Made by a program: the position numbers and the translations under genes. Below are positions 1 to 8,539 of a stretch of 64,000 nucleotides of DNA, piece after piece (position 1 is the first letter of the stretch; each line of letters starts with the position of its first letter). The notes below the pieces were generated by a model. That model saw only the letters and a program-made list of their open reading frames with translations, was not told where the DNA came from and searched no databases. Source of the DNA: Collinsella aerofaciens (GTDB lineage Bacteria > Actinomycetota > Coriobacteriia > Coriobacteriales > Coriobacteriaceae); assembly GCF_015558785.1 (NCBI RefSeq), contig NZ_JADMOP010000002.1, positions 44,161 through 108,160 of the forward strand, given 5' to 3'.

Positions 1-442
1 GTACCGCGGAATGCTCAAGGGCCTCGATGTGCTGATTGACTGGCTCGAGGAGAACGACCCGGCGCAGCTCGAGGTCGGCAGCCATCCGATTCTGGGCGAC
101 AAGGTCTTTGCGAACGTCATGGCTCCCACGACGCGTCCCGAGGCAGAGGCTCACTACGAGACGCATCAGCGCTATCACGACCTGCAGATCGATGTCGAGG
201 GTCGCGAGGCCTTTAAGGTTGCCACGGGCAGCCTGACGCTGGTCCAGGAGTTTGACGAGAAGGACGACTACGATCTGGTCGATTCCGACGCCTCGATCGC
301 CGGCGATCTTGCCGACGACAAGTTCGCGCTGTTCGTTGCCGGCGAGCCTCACATGCCCACACTCGAGTTCCCGGGCGATGGCGCACAGCCGGTCAAGAAG
401 ATCTGCTTTAAGCTGCTTGCAGACGCTTACTGGGAGGAGTAA
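1..442 (+). CDS. yhcH: YhcH/YjgK/YiaL family protein, 5'-truncated by window edge
   Basis: Partial gene: the reading frame is open from position 2 and stops at 442. By alignment with the complete copy at 12598-13071 only the first eleven codons are missing. The encoded protein differs from that copy by one residue in the shared part (Phe for Tyr in DKVFANVM). The family (DUF386, including EbgC and the nan-operon protein YhcH) is a small cupin-like fold linked to sugar and amino-sugar catabolism; its exact reaction is not settled. Its complete twin follows a nagA fragment, so an intact nagA probably lies just upstream of the window. Family assignment is firm, biochemical role uncertain. Confidence 0.9.
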   Translation, partial: YRGMLKGLDVLIDWLEENDPAQLEVGSHPILGDKVFANVMAPTTRPEAEAHYETHQRYHDLQIDVEGREAFKVATGSLTLVQEFDEKDDYDLVDSDASIAGDLADDKFALFVAGEPHMPTLEFPGDGAQPVKKICFKLLADAYWEE

Positions 443-474
443 CGCGCTGCTCGGCTGAGTTGTTCGCCTGATGG

Positions 475-554
475 CGTGATTCCCCTAGGGAAATCACGCA
501 AGGACCCCGCCAAATGTGTTTCCCCTAGGGGAATCACGTTTGGCGGGGTTTTAT
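475..554 (+). terminator. Compound terminator after yhcH copy 1
   Basis: A near-palindrome centred on CCCCTAGGG (475-498) is followed by a strong stem, CCCCGCCAAATGTG at 505-518 pairing with CACGTTTGGCGGGG at 535-548, then TTTT. Confidence 0.75.
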
Positions 555-927
555 GTTTATGAATAGGGGAACTGAAGCCGTGACGATGCTTGGGTTGGCG
601 CACGCGCACTCAAATCGGCAACAACAAAGTAGATAAGCATTTGAAGAAATGCGATTGAAACATAATGTAACTAGTATGAAATAGTGGATAGCTGGTACAT
701 ACCACCTTTCAAATATAGAATCGTTAGAAATCTATAGTTAAAAAGTAATTTACCAGCGGGCTTATATTTTGTTCATTAAAGCCGTTCATCGCCATTTCGC
801 TACCGTTTACGGACCACTTCAGATTCTGTCTACATAATTGCGTTAATGCGTCCATAATAGGCAAGGCGTTTAGCCGAGGGCCGAGGAACCGGCATCCGCG
901 TCGTAGAGCACGAAGATCGGGAGTAGC
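555..927 (+). promoter_or_regulatory. AT-rich upstream region of bgaC with a TGGTA/TACCA dyad
   Basis: No gene is supported here. The stretch is much richer in A+T than its surroundings and must carry the promoter of the GH35 operon. A perfect dyad TGGTA-CA-TACCA at 693-704 resembles operators of HutC-type GntR regulators and may bind the GntR protein encoded at 6411. It lies about 225 bp before the start codon, so this is a weak inference. Confidence 0.35.
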
Positions 928-2724
928 ATGCATTCGTTTAAGATCACCAATCAATTCCTACTTGATGATGAGCCGTTCACCATCTTGTCGGGGGCGATTC
1001 ACTATATGCGTGTTCATCCGAGCGACTGGCACCACTCGCTCTATAACCTTAAGGCTCTTGGGTTTAATACGGTCGAAACGTATGTACCGTGGAATCTTCA
1101 TGAGCCAAAGCCTGGCGTCTTCGATTTTTCTGGCTCAATCGATTTGGCGGCATTTCTTGATGAGGCAGCATCGCTCGGTCTGTATGCAATTGTTCGGCCC
1201 TCTCCGTTTATTTGTGCAGAATGGGAATTTGGCGGCATGCCAGCATGGCTGCTGCGCGAACATGATATGAGGCCGCGTAGCAGCGACCCCAAATTTCTTG
1301 CTCACGTTGCGCAGTACTACGACCATCTCATGCCGATACTCGTCTCGCGTCAGATTGACAAGGGCGGAAATATCATCATGATGCAGGTTGAAAACGAGTA
1401 TGGATCATATTGCGAGGATAAGGACTATCTTCGCGCGATTCGTCGCCTTATGGTCGAGCGTGGGGTTTCCGTGCCCCTTTGTACTTCCGATGGCCCGTGG
1501 CGTGGGTGCCTTCGTGCCGGTACGCTCATTGACGATGATGTGTTGTGCACCGGCAACTTTGGTTCTCATGCAAAGGAGAACTTTGAGGCTCTTTCTGCTT
1601 TTCACAAGGAGCATGGAAAACAATGGCCTCTTATGTGCATGGAGTTGTGGGACGGCTGGTTCAATCGCTATGGGGAGAACGTCATCAGACGCGATCCCGA
1701 AGATCTTGCCTCTTGCGTTCGCGAGGTGCTCGAGCTTGGAGGATCTTTAAACCTCTACATGTTTCATGGAGGCACCAACTTTGGATTTATGAACGGATGT
1801 TCTGCACGCCATACGCATGACCTGCACCAGGTGACATCATATGACTACGATGCTCCATTGGACGAACAGGGCAACCCGACCGAGAAATACTTCGCAATTC
1901 AAAGGACAGTTCACGAGCTGTATCCCGATATCGCGCAAAGCAAGCCGTTAACAAAAAAGGCGTTTTCCATGCCCGATATTTCGGTGAGTGAGCGCGTAAG
2001 TCTCTTTAATGTGCTCGATATTCTTTCGGAGCCGATTGAAGCCCAATATCCTATGCCCATGGAAGAGATGGGTCAGTCGTATGGATATACGTTATATACC
2101 ACGACTGTCGAGCGTGACCGTGCAGATGAAGAGCGTATTCGGGTTATTGACGCCCGCGACCGCGCTCAGGTGTTTGTGAACGGTGACAAGGTGGCGACGC
2201 AGTATCAGGAGCACATCGGGGAAGATATTCACTGCGTTCTTCCCTGTGAACACAACCGCCTGGATGTTCTGACCGAGGATATGGGTCGCGTCAATTATGG
2301 TCACAAATTGCTCGCTGATACGCAGCATAAGGGCATTAGGACAGGAGTTTGCGTTGATCTTCACTTTGTTACCGGTTGGGAGATGCGTTGTCTGCCACTC
2401 GATAACATCGATAATCTTGATTATTCCGCCGGCTGGGTAGAGGGGCAACCTTCCTTTTATCGCGCAAAGTTTGATATATCTGAGCCGGCTGATACCTTTA
2501 TCGACACTACGGGTTTTGGAAAGGGTGTGGCATTCGTAAACGGAACGAATGTCGGACGTTTTTGGGATAAGGGTCCCATCATGACGCTCTATGTTCCGCA
2601 CGGTTTATTACACCCTGGTACCAATGAACTCGTTATGTTCGAAACAGAGGGCGTGTATGATGCGAAAATCTCCCTTCGCTCTGAGCCCGTTATCCGTACA
2701 CTTGAACAAGAAGGAGTTGAGTAG
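928..2724 (+). CDS. bgaC: GH35 beta-galactosidase, BgaC-like, cytoplasmic
   Basis: 598 aa family 35 glycoside hydrolase. The N-terminal TIM barrel carries the family signature VENEYGSY with the expected acid/base Glu157, and MELWDGWF with the expected nucleophile Glu239; C-terminal beta domains follow. There is no signal peptide, so it acts on substrate already imported. The order GH35, PTS IIB, IIC, IID, IIA, AgaS and epimerase resembles the pneumococcal bgaC locus, whose enzyme prefers Gal-beta-1,3-GlcNAc/GalNAc. I infer hydrolysis of galacto-N-biose or lacto-N-biose taken up by the PTS. The ATG at 928 follows a CGGGAG ribosome site. Family certain, linkage preference inferred. Confidence 0.88.
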   Translation: MHSFKITNQFLLDDEPFTILSGAIHYMRVHPSDWHHSLYNLKALGFNTVETYVPWNLHEPKPGVFDFSGSIDLAAFLDEAASLGLYAIVRPSPFICAEWEFGGMPAWLLREHDMRPRSSDPKFLAHVAQYYDHLMPILVSRQIDKGGNIIMMQVENEYGSYCEDKDYLRAIRRLMVERGVSVPLCTSDGPWRGCLRAGTLIDDDVLCTGNFGSHAKENFEALSAFHKEHGKQWPLMCMELWDGWFNRYGENVIRRDPEDLASCVREVLELGGSLNLYMFHGGTNFGFMNGCSARHTHDLHQVTSYDYDAPLDEQGNPTEKYFAIQRTVHELYPDIAQSKPLTKKAFSMPDISVSERVSLFNVLDILSEPIEAQYPMPMEEMGQSYGYTLYTTTVERDRADEERIRVIDARDRAQVFVNGDKVATQYQEHIGEDIHCVLPCEHNRLDVLTEDMGRVNYGHKLLADTQHKGIRTGVCVDLHFVTGWEMRCLPLDNIDNLDYSAGWVEGQPSFYRAKFDISEPADTFIDTTGFGKGVAFVNGTNVGRFWDKGPIMTLYVPHGLLHPGTNELVMFETEGVYDAKISLRSEPVIRTLEQEGVE

Positions 2725-2726
2725 AA

Positions 2727-3191
2727 ATGATTGTAGGCGCACGAATCGACTTTCGCTTGATTCACGGACAGGTGGCAAACCTCTGGTCTAACGCCCGTCA
2801 GGTAAGCCGCTTCATGGTAGTTGACGACGAGGTATCGCAAGATGCTACCCAAAAGCAGGTTCTTCGCATGGCTTGCCCGGCAACTGTGAAGTTGTCCGTG
2901 CTTCCTGTCGACAAGGCCGCTGCCAACATCACTGCTGGCAAATATGATGCGCAACGTCTCTTCATTGTTGCGAAAAAGCCTGAGGTCTACGTTCGACTTT
3001 TGGAACAAGGTGTTAAGCTTGAGCAGCTCATCGTCGGTAATATGACGACAATGGAGCCGGTCAAGAAGCTGAATCGCAACATTAGTTGCGACCAGGGGGA
3101 CCTTGACGCATTTGCCAAACTCAAGGCCGATAATCTTCCTATTGTCATTCAGCTGACGCCGCAGGATAACCCAGAGGCTCTCACGCTCTAG
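2727..3191 (+). CDS. gadV: PTS mannose-family EIIB subunit
   Basis: 154 aa cytoplasmic IIB of the mannose/sorbose PTS family. The N-terminal RIDFRLIHGQV motif presents the phosphorylatable His13, which takes phosphate from IIA and passes it to the sugar. Two bases separate it from bgaC, so the two are co-translated. With the IIC and IID downstream and the IIA at 5895 it completes one permease. Substrate, from context, is galacto-N-biose, N-acetylgalactosamine or a related amino sugar; the AgaB/GadV name follows the pneumococcal parallel and is not proven. Confidence 0.88.
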   Translation: MIVGARIDFRLIHGQVANLWSNARQVSRFMVVDDEVSQDATQKQVLRMACPATVKLSVLPVDKAAANITAGKYDAQRLFIVAKKPEVYVRLLEQGVKLEQLIVGNMTTMEPVKKLNRNISCDQGDLDAFAKLKADNLPIVIQLTPQDNPEALTL

Positions 3192-3284
3192 TCGAATTAA
3201 CGCTAGGCCGTGAAGGGGGATGCACGGTTTATATAAGCGTATTGGTATTGTAGAAACTGTTACACCTTAAATAAGGAGTTAACC

Positions 3285-4172
3285 ATGATTGCTTGGTGGC
3301 AGATTCTTCTGTTAACCCTGTATGCGGGTTATCAGATTCTGGATGAGCTGAACTGGTACACCTGTGCCGGCTCAGCCGTCTTCTCTGGTATGATTACCGG
3401 TTTGATTATGGGTGACCTACAGACTGGCCTGTTTATCGGCGGCAGCATGCAGCTCACCGTCCTGGGCGTTGGTACCTTTGGCGGCGCCTCTCGTATCGAT
3501 GCCAACTCCGGCACTCTGGTCGCCACGGCCTTTGCCGTGGGCGCGGGCATGAATCCCGAGACGGCTCTTGCCGCTATCGGCGTACCTGTCGCTGCCATTC
3601 TCGTTTACACCGATATCGCCGGTCGTTTCGCCAACACGTTCTTCGGTCACATGTGCGATGCCGATATCGAGAAGATGAACTGGGGCGCCTACAACGTACA
3701 CTACTTGCTCGGTGCCGTTTCCTGGATGTTGTCCCGCATGATTCCGGTCTTCCTGGCTCTCGCATTTGGCCAGGGCTTGGTCGAGGGCATCACCACCGCC
3801 CTTAACGGCGACTTGAAGTGGCTGGGTGACGGTCTGTCTGTTGCTGGCGGTGCCTTGCCCGCCGTTGGCTTCGCCATCCTGCTCCGTTACCTGCCGGTCA
3901 AAAAGCACGTCGCCTACCTGCTGCTCGGCTTTGTAGTCGCCGCCCTGTTTGGTACGGCCTTCACGAGCATCATGAACCTCAACGCCAACATCGTCGCTGT
4001 GAACGGTGCGCTTGGTAAGGGCGCCGTGGATATGGTCGGTATGTTCAATAACATGTCGATGCTGGCGATCGCTATTATTGGCTTTGCTCTGTCTTTGCTG
4101 TACTACAAGAACAACCAGCGTCCCGTCGCTGCTGCTGGCGCTGCGGAGGGAGACGACGACGATGAGCTCTAA
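3285..4172 (+). CDS. gadW: PTS mannose-family EIIC subunit
   Basis: 295 aa polytopic membrane protein of the AgaC/ManY/SorA type, with many hydrophobic segments and an acidic C-terminal tail (GDDDDEL). The subunit forms the translocation path together with IID. A good AAGGAG site lies just before ATG 3285. The 93-nt gap after IIB shows no clear terminator. The 3' end overlaps the IID start by 11 nt, indicating translational coupling. Confidence 0.88.
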   Translation: MIAWWQILLLTLYAGYQILDELNWYTCAGSAVFSGMITGLIMGDLQTGLFIGGSMQLTVLGVGTFGGASRIDANSGTLVATAFAVGAGMNPETALAAIGVPVAAILVYTDIAGRFANTFFGHMCDADIEKMNWGAYNVHYLLGAVSWMLSRMIPVFLALAFGQGLVEGITTALNGDLKWLGDGLSVAGGALPAVGFAILLRYLPVKKHVAYLLLGFVVAALFGTAFTSIMNLNANIVAVNGALGKGAVDMVGMFNNMSMLAIAIIGFALSLLYYKNNQRPVAAAGAAEGDDDDEL

Positions 4173-5001
4173 TGAGAAACTCGCCAATGGCACCACTGGC
4201 TACAAGATTACCAAGGACGACCTTGCGCAGATCAACCGTCGTAACCTGCTTGGTTTCCAGGATGGTTGGAACTACGAGCGCATGCAACACTCTGGTTATC
4301 TCTGGATTATCCTGCCCACGCTGCGCAAGCTGTACGGTGACGGCACGCCGGAGCTAAAAGAAGCCTGCCGCGCCCAGTGCGCACCGTTCTTCAACACCTC
4401 AAACTTCCTCAACACGATCATCACCGGTATCGATTTGGCGATTGAGGAAGAGGAGGGCATTGAGGGCCTCGAGGCTGTTGCCGGTCTCAAGACTGGTCTC
4501 ATGGGACCGCTGGCTTCCATCGGCGATTCCATCTTCGGTTCGCTGCTCCCGACCATTTTTGGCGCCCTGGCTGCCAATATGGCCATGAACGGCAACCCCT
4601 TGGGTATCTTCATCTGGGTCGCCGTTAACATCCTTGTTGACTGGTTCCGCTGCAAGCAGACCCACATGGCCTATGAGCAGGGTATGAAGCTCGTCACCAC
4701 CATGAGCGACCGCCTGAACGCGTTGACCGACGCGGCCTCCGTAATGGGTGTCTTTATGGTCGGTGCCCTGGTCGCAACCAATGTCGGTATCGTCATTGCA
4801 GCGAAGCCTGTTATCGGTGGCGTTACCGTTGACTTGCAGAATATCTGCAATATGATTTGCCCCAAGCTGGTTCCTGCCGCGCTCGTCGGCTTCGTATACT
4901 GGCTCCTTGGTAAGAAGGGCATGACCTCGACGAAGGCTATCTTTATCGTCTTGGTTCTGTCCATTGCCTTGGGTGCATTCGGTATCATTTGCAAGGGCTA
5001 A
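4162..5001 (+). CDS. gadE: PTS mannose-family EIID subunit
   Basis: 279 aa. The open frame extends further upstream inside IIC, but the supported start is ATG 4162, giving MSSNEKLANG, with GGAGGG as ribosome site in the end of IIC. The family signatures are visible (NRRNLLGFQDGWNYERMQ, then LYGDGTPELKEA and later GLMGPLASIGDS), followed by C-terminal membrane segments. IID pairs with IIC in the membrane. The gene is followed by a strong terminator, so the upstream part of the operon may end here, with partial read-through to the downstream genes. Confidence 0.88.
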   Translation: MSSNEKLANGTTGYKITKDDLAQINRRNLLGFQDGWNYERMQHSGYLWIILPTLRKLYGDGTPELKEACRAQCAPFFNTSNFLNTIITGIDLAIEEEEGIEGLEAVAGLKTGLMGPLASIGDSIFGSLLPTIFGALAANMAMNGNPLGIFIWVAVNILVDWFRCKQTHMAYEQGMKLVTTMSDRLNALTDAASVMGVFMVGALVATNVGIVIAAKPVIGGVTVDLQNICNMICPKLVPAALVGFVYWLLGKKGMTSTKAIFIVLVLSIALGAFGIICKG

Positions 5002-5043
5002 GTACCCCATATTGTCGCGACATTTGATCCTCAATTAAGATGT

Positions 5044-5104
5044 GGCGCACACCTCCAAGGCGACTTTATCGCCATATCCCCTGGAGTGTGCGCCTCTTTT
5101 GTTT
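5044..5104 (+). terminator. Rho-independent terminator after EIID
   Basis: GGCGCACACCTCCA (5044-5057) pairs, with one bulge, with TGGAGTGTGCGCC (5082-5094), with an inner GGCGA/TCGCC helix; TCTTTTGTTTTG follows. Confidence 0.8.
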
Positions 5105-5189
5105 TGTCGGACACCGCTGTTCATAGGCGGTTATGCAGTCATCGTGTTCGATTAATTCATTAAGGCTGCCTTGAAGGGAATATAGTGCA

Positions 5190-5813
5190 ATGCCATTTTG
5201 GATTGTCCTGTTCATTTGTGTTGTCGTGGCTTATTTCGCTGTGACCGAAGGAGCGAAAAAATACTTCGATATGAAATTGCAGGTATTGTTTAACTTGGGC
5301 TTATACCAAGATTGCATAGACCTGCTCGATCGCAAACTAGCGCGTATAGTAATGTCTACGTATAAGCAGTATTACCTTCGTTTCACTATCTACGAAGCTG
5401 CTGATATGGACGCATATGCAGATCGAATGCTTGACCACTTGCTGGAGATGTCGTGCAGCGATAAGCAACGTCGACAGCTTGCGGTTCGCGCCTTTAATTT
5501 CTATATCAAGACGGGTGACCGCAAGCGGGCGGCGTCCATGTTGGAAGAGATGCGTCCCGTCGTGTCGAAGGGTATTTTGGCGGACAGTCAATTGACCTAC
5601 GACATAGTCTTTCGCCGTCGGCATGATAAGATCGATGAGATGGAAGCCATGCTAGATACGAACGACCTTGGGTTACGCGGAAAGCTCTATCTGCTGCTCT
5701 CATATCAATATGAGAGTAGCGGGAACAAGAGCGAAGCACGTAGATATCGCAACCTTGAAAAGCAGCTTAGAGACGCTCACAGACCTCCCACGATAAAACA
5801 AAATACTCACTAA
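5190..5813 (+). CDS. Membrane-anchored helical-repeat protein of unknown function
   Basis: 207 aa, not recognised as a named family. An N-terminal hydrophobic helix (about residues 3-20, FWIVLFICVVVAYFAV) is followed by a soluble, highly helical part with paired-helix spacing like tetratricopeptide repeats (FNLGLYQDCIDLLDRKL, FYIKTGDRKRAASMLEEM, YQYESSGNKSEARRY). It probably anchors to the inner membrane face and acts as a protein-interaction module. It lies between IID and IIA, an unusual place for a non-PTS gene. A role in assembling or regulating the permease is speculation. Confidence 0.6.
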   Translation: MPFWIVLFICVVVAYFAVTEGAKKYFDMKLQVLFNLGLYQDCIDLLDRKLARIVMSTYKQYYLRFTIYEAADMDAYADRMLDHLLEMSCSDKQRRQLAVRAFNFYIKTGDRKRAASMLEEMRPVVSKGILADSQLTYDIVFRRRHDKIDEMEAMLDTNDLGLRGKLYLLLSYQYESSGNKSEARRYRNLEKQLRDAHRPPTIKQNTH

Positions 5814-5894
5814 ACTTTAATGATGCAGTGGTCGTAAGAGCCCTTTTGAGGGGTTCTATGGCTAGAGAAAGCGAACGGTAGAAAGGTAGATAGA

Positions 5895-6323
5895 ATGATT
5901 GGATTTGTACTAACTGGTCACGGTCAGTTTGCACCTGGTTTGAAAAGCGCTGTGGATATGGTCGCCGGCGAACAGCCTAATTTTGAGGTAGTTCCTTTTG
6001 CGGGCTCGGAGGCGGTTACTTTTGGTGATGATTTGCGAACCTGCATCGCCAAGATGCGTCAAGCTTGTGATGGCGTATTGGTGTTTGTTGATTTGCTTGG
6101 CGGTACTCCGTTCAATCAAGCTATCCCAATGACGACTGAGCTCGATAACGTGACCGTTGTCACCGGAACAAATCTACCTATGTTGGTGGAGCTCGTTATG
6201 ACGCGTGCGTTTGGAGACCCAACGCTTGATGAACTTGCCGAACGCGCACGGGTCGTTGGTCGTGAGGGAGTCGATCTCAAGAAACTCGAGAGTGCTGACA
6301 TTGACGAAGACGATGAGATGTAG
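5895..6323 (+). CDS. gadF: PTS mannose-family EIIA subunit
   Basis: 142 aa EIIA-Man fold. The start MIGFVLTGHGQFAPGL puts the phospho-acceptor His at residue 9, and VDLLGGTPFNQA is the conserved loop of the family. It receives phosphate from HPr and hands it to the IIB at 2727. The acidic tail (DIDEDDEM) is a minor peculiarity. An AGAAAGG ribosome site precedes ATG 5895. Separation from its IIBCD genes by the membrane-anchored protein is unusual but the subunit set is complete. Confidence 0.87.
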   Translation: MIGFVLTGHGQFAPGLKSAVDMVAGEQPNFEVVPFAGSEAVTFGDDLRTCIAKMRQACDGVLVFVDLLGGTPFNQAIPMTTELDNVTVVTGTNLPMLVELVMTRAFGDPTLDELAERARVVGREGVDLKKLESADIDEDDEM

Positions 6324-6410
6324 TGTCGCTATTAGCCCATTTATTGGACATGTTGGTGCGTTACCTGAAGGCTGAAGTATTGGTCAATTGCTCATTACGT
6401 GGAGAATATC

Positions 6411-7145
6411 ATGACGTGCACGAGGCACAGACAACCGCTATATGACCAGCTCGTAGATATTCTGATCGAAAAAATTGATCATGAATATCAGCCAGGTGAT
6501 TTGATTCCGTCCGAACGTGAGCTTGCCGAACGTTTCGGGCTTTCGCGGTCGACTGTCCGGCTTGCAATTCAGGAACTTGAGTATCTTGGTCGGATTGTGC
6601 GAAAACAAGGTCGCGGTACGTTTGTTGCCGATCGACTAGCTCAAGCAACAAATCTTACCCAATCGTACAGTTTTACTGAACAGATGAAAGCGATGGGCCG
6701 GCTGCCAGAAACAACCATCTTAGAGTTCTGTGAAATGGAAGCAGATAAAACGCTCTCGATGCAAATGGGGATTCATTTGGGTGAAAAGGTATTAAAACTC
6801 AAACGTTTACGAATGGCAGATGGTATACCTATGATGGTTGAGCGTAGCTATCTTCCAGCAAGGCTCTTTATTTCACTCAAGCGTCCTCTACTCGAACAAA
6901 AGCCCCTTTACGATGTTATTGAGCAGGATTATCAGCAGAAAATTCGAGTAGCGGATGAGGAGTTCTCTGCGGGTATAGCACGTCCATGTGACGCTCGGCT
7001 TCTAGGTATTGGTGAGGGTGCGCCAGTTCTGGACATAGTCCGAACTACTCACAACACCCAAAATGATGTTGTCGAGTTCACGCTTTCGGTGGCTCGTGCG
7101 GACAAGTTCAAGTACAGAATCTCTCACTATCGAGATACTTTGTGA
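6411..7145 (+). CDS. GntR/HutC-family transcriptional regulator
   Basis: 244 aa from ATG 6411, which has GGAGA five bases upstream; an in-frame GTG at 6399 is less likely. The N-terminal winged helix includes PSERELAERFGLSRSTVRLAIQELEYLG and RGTFVADR; the rest is a UTRA (HutC-type) ligand-binding domain. HutC-type regulators commonly bind sugar phosphates, and this one sits inside the PTS/agaS locus, so GalNAc-6-P, GlcN-6-P or tagatose-6-P are plausible effectors. The dyad at 693-704 is one candidate target. The gene looks richer in A+T than the agaS gene after it. Confidence 0.85.
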   Translation: MTCTRHRQPLYDQLVDILIEKIDHEYQPGDLIPSERELAERFGLSRSTVRLAIQELEYLGRIVRKQGRGTFVADRLAQATNLTQSYSFTEQMKAMGRLPETTILEFCEMEADKTLSMQMGIHLGEKVLKLKRLRMADGIPMMVERSYLPARLFISLKRPLLEQKPLYDVIEQDYQQKIRVADEEFSAGIARPCDARLLGIGEGAPVLDIVRTTHNTQNDVVEFTLSVARADKFKYRISHYRDTL

Positions 7146-7256
7146 TCGGATACGAGTGCCAACGAAAGAAAAACAGCCTATGACTACTACCCGATTTAAC
7201 TTTTCAGATTAAGTCTTTGTATATCAGACAATTTAGTAAAGAAAGAGGTATTAGAA

Positions 7257-8423
7257 ATGTTCGAGAAGAGTGTCGAGGAGCTTACCGAGCTCGGCGCCCA
7301 GATCACCACGGCCGAGATTGCTCAGCAGCCCGAGCTTTGGCGTGATACGCTCAACATCTATCGCGAGAACAAGGAGGCCATCGAGGCCTTCCTGGCCGAG
7401 GCTCGCGCTATGGGTGAGGGTCGTCTGTCCGTTGTCTTCACCGGTGCCGGTACGTCCGACTACGTTGGCGATACCTGCGCCCCGTACCTGCGTCACGCTG
7501 GCAACACTGATCTCTACGACTTTAAGCCCATCGCCACGACCGACATCGTGAGCGCCCCGCGCGACTTCCTGCGCGCCGAGGATCCCACGCTCGTGGTTTC
7601 CTTTGCCCGTTCTGGCAACAGCCCCGAGAGCCTTGCCGCCGTTGCCGTTGCCAAGGAGCTCGTCCACAACGTCAAGTTCCTCAACATCACCTGCGCTCCT
7701 GAGGGCAAGCTCGCCGTCGAGTCTGCCGATGATCCCAATGCGCTGACGCTGCTCATTCCGCGCGCCAACGACAAGGGCTTCGCCATGACTGGCTCTTATT
7801 CCTGCATGACCCTGCTCTCCACCCTTATTTTCGACACTGCCTCTGACGAGCAGAAGGCCGAGTGGGTCGAGACGATTGCCAAGATGGGCGAGGAGGTCAT
7901 CTCTCGTGAGTCTGAGATCGCCGATTACCTGGCTGGCGACTTCAACCGCGTGACCTACTTGGGTTCTGGCTCCTTTGGTGGCCTTGCCCAGGAGAGCCAG
8001 CTCAAGATCCTCGAGCTCGCTCACGGTCTGGTCGCTACTTCCTACGATACCTCCATGGGCTATCGTCACGGACCCAAGTCCTTCGTCGACGATAAGACGC
8101 TCGTCTTCGTGTTCGTCAACAACGACGCCTACACCCGTCAGTACGACATCGACATCCTCAACGAGATCGGTGGCGACGAAATCGCTCAGCACACCATCGC
8201 CGTTCAGCAGGAAGGTGCTACCGTCTATGAGGGTGAGTCCTTCACCTTTAAGGGCTACGAAGCGCTTCCCGAGGGCTACCTCGCTCTGCCGTTCGTGATG
8301 TTTGCCCAGGCCATCAGCCTGCTCAACTCCGTGCGCGTGGGCAACACGCCCGATACGCCGAGCCCCACCGGCACGGTCAACCGCGTGGTCAAGGGCGTGA
8401 CGATTCACCCCTTCACCGCTTAA
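7257..8423 (+). CDS. agaS: AgaS-type SIS protein, galactosamine-6-phosphate deaminase/isomerase
   Basis: 388 aa with two SIS domains (FTGAGTSDYVGD and VVSFARSGNSPES in the first; YLGSGSFGGLAQES in the second). AgaS enzymes convert galactosamine-6-phosphate to tagatose-6-phosphate and ammonia. Here that places it between the deacetylase encoded next door (8540) and the LacC kinase. ATG 7257 follows AGAAAGAGG. The gene has strongly GC-biased codons compared with the GntR gene before it. The alternative is a ketose/aldose isomerase for another amino-sugar phosphate. Confidence 0.85.
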   Translation: MFEKSVEELTELGAQITTAEIAQQPELWRDTLNIYRENKEAIEAFLAEARAMGEGRLSVVFTGAGTSDYVGDTCAPYLRHAGNTDLYDFKPIATTDIVSAPRDFLRAEDPTLVVSFARSGNSPESLAAVAVAKELVHNVKFLNITCAPEGKLAVESADDPNALTLLIPRANDKGFAMTGSYSCMTLLSTLIFDTASDEQKAEWVETIAKMGEEVISRESEIADYLAGDFNRVTYLGSGSFGGLAQESQLKILELAHGLVATSYDTSMGYRHGPKSFVDDKTLVFVFVNNDAYTRQYDIDILNEIGGDEIAQHTIAVQQEGATVYEGESFTFKGYEALPEGYLALPFVMFAQAISLLNSVRVGNTPDTPSPTGTVNRVVKGVTIHPFTA

Positions 8424-8441
8424 TCGCGTCCCTCTGTAAGG

Positions 8442-8478
8442 GCGCCCGTCCGCTCATAACGGCGGGCGGGCGCTTTTT
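8442..8478 (+). terminator. Terminator after agaS
   Basis: GCGCCCGTCCGC (8442-8453) pairs with GCGGGCGGGCGC (8462-8473, one G-U) and is followed by TTTTTGTTTT. Confidence 0.8.
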
Positions 8479-8539
8479 GTTTTACCTGAGCTGGGTATAG
8501 CATCACCACAGTCAACTGCTTTAGAAGCAAGGAGTGCAT

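Larger units (their letters stand above)
1..570 (+). repeat. Direct repeat copy 1 (yhcH plus terminator)
   Basis: Positions 1-570 match 12630-13199 at a constant offset of 12,629 with only scattered substitutions, covering yhcH and its terminator. The two copies bound the galacto-N-biose island in direct orientation. Confidence 0.9.

Noticed and set aside
724-954. Small minus-strand frame in the bgaC upstream region
   Set aside because: No ribosome site or recognisable family, and it runs into the bgaC start; treated as regulatory sequence.
7251-8408. A 385-codon minus-strand frame opposite agaS
   Set aside because: agaS on the plus strand has clear SIS motifs; the opposite frame is compositional.
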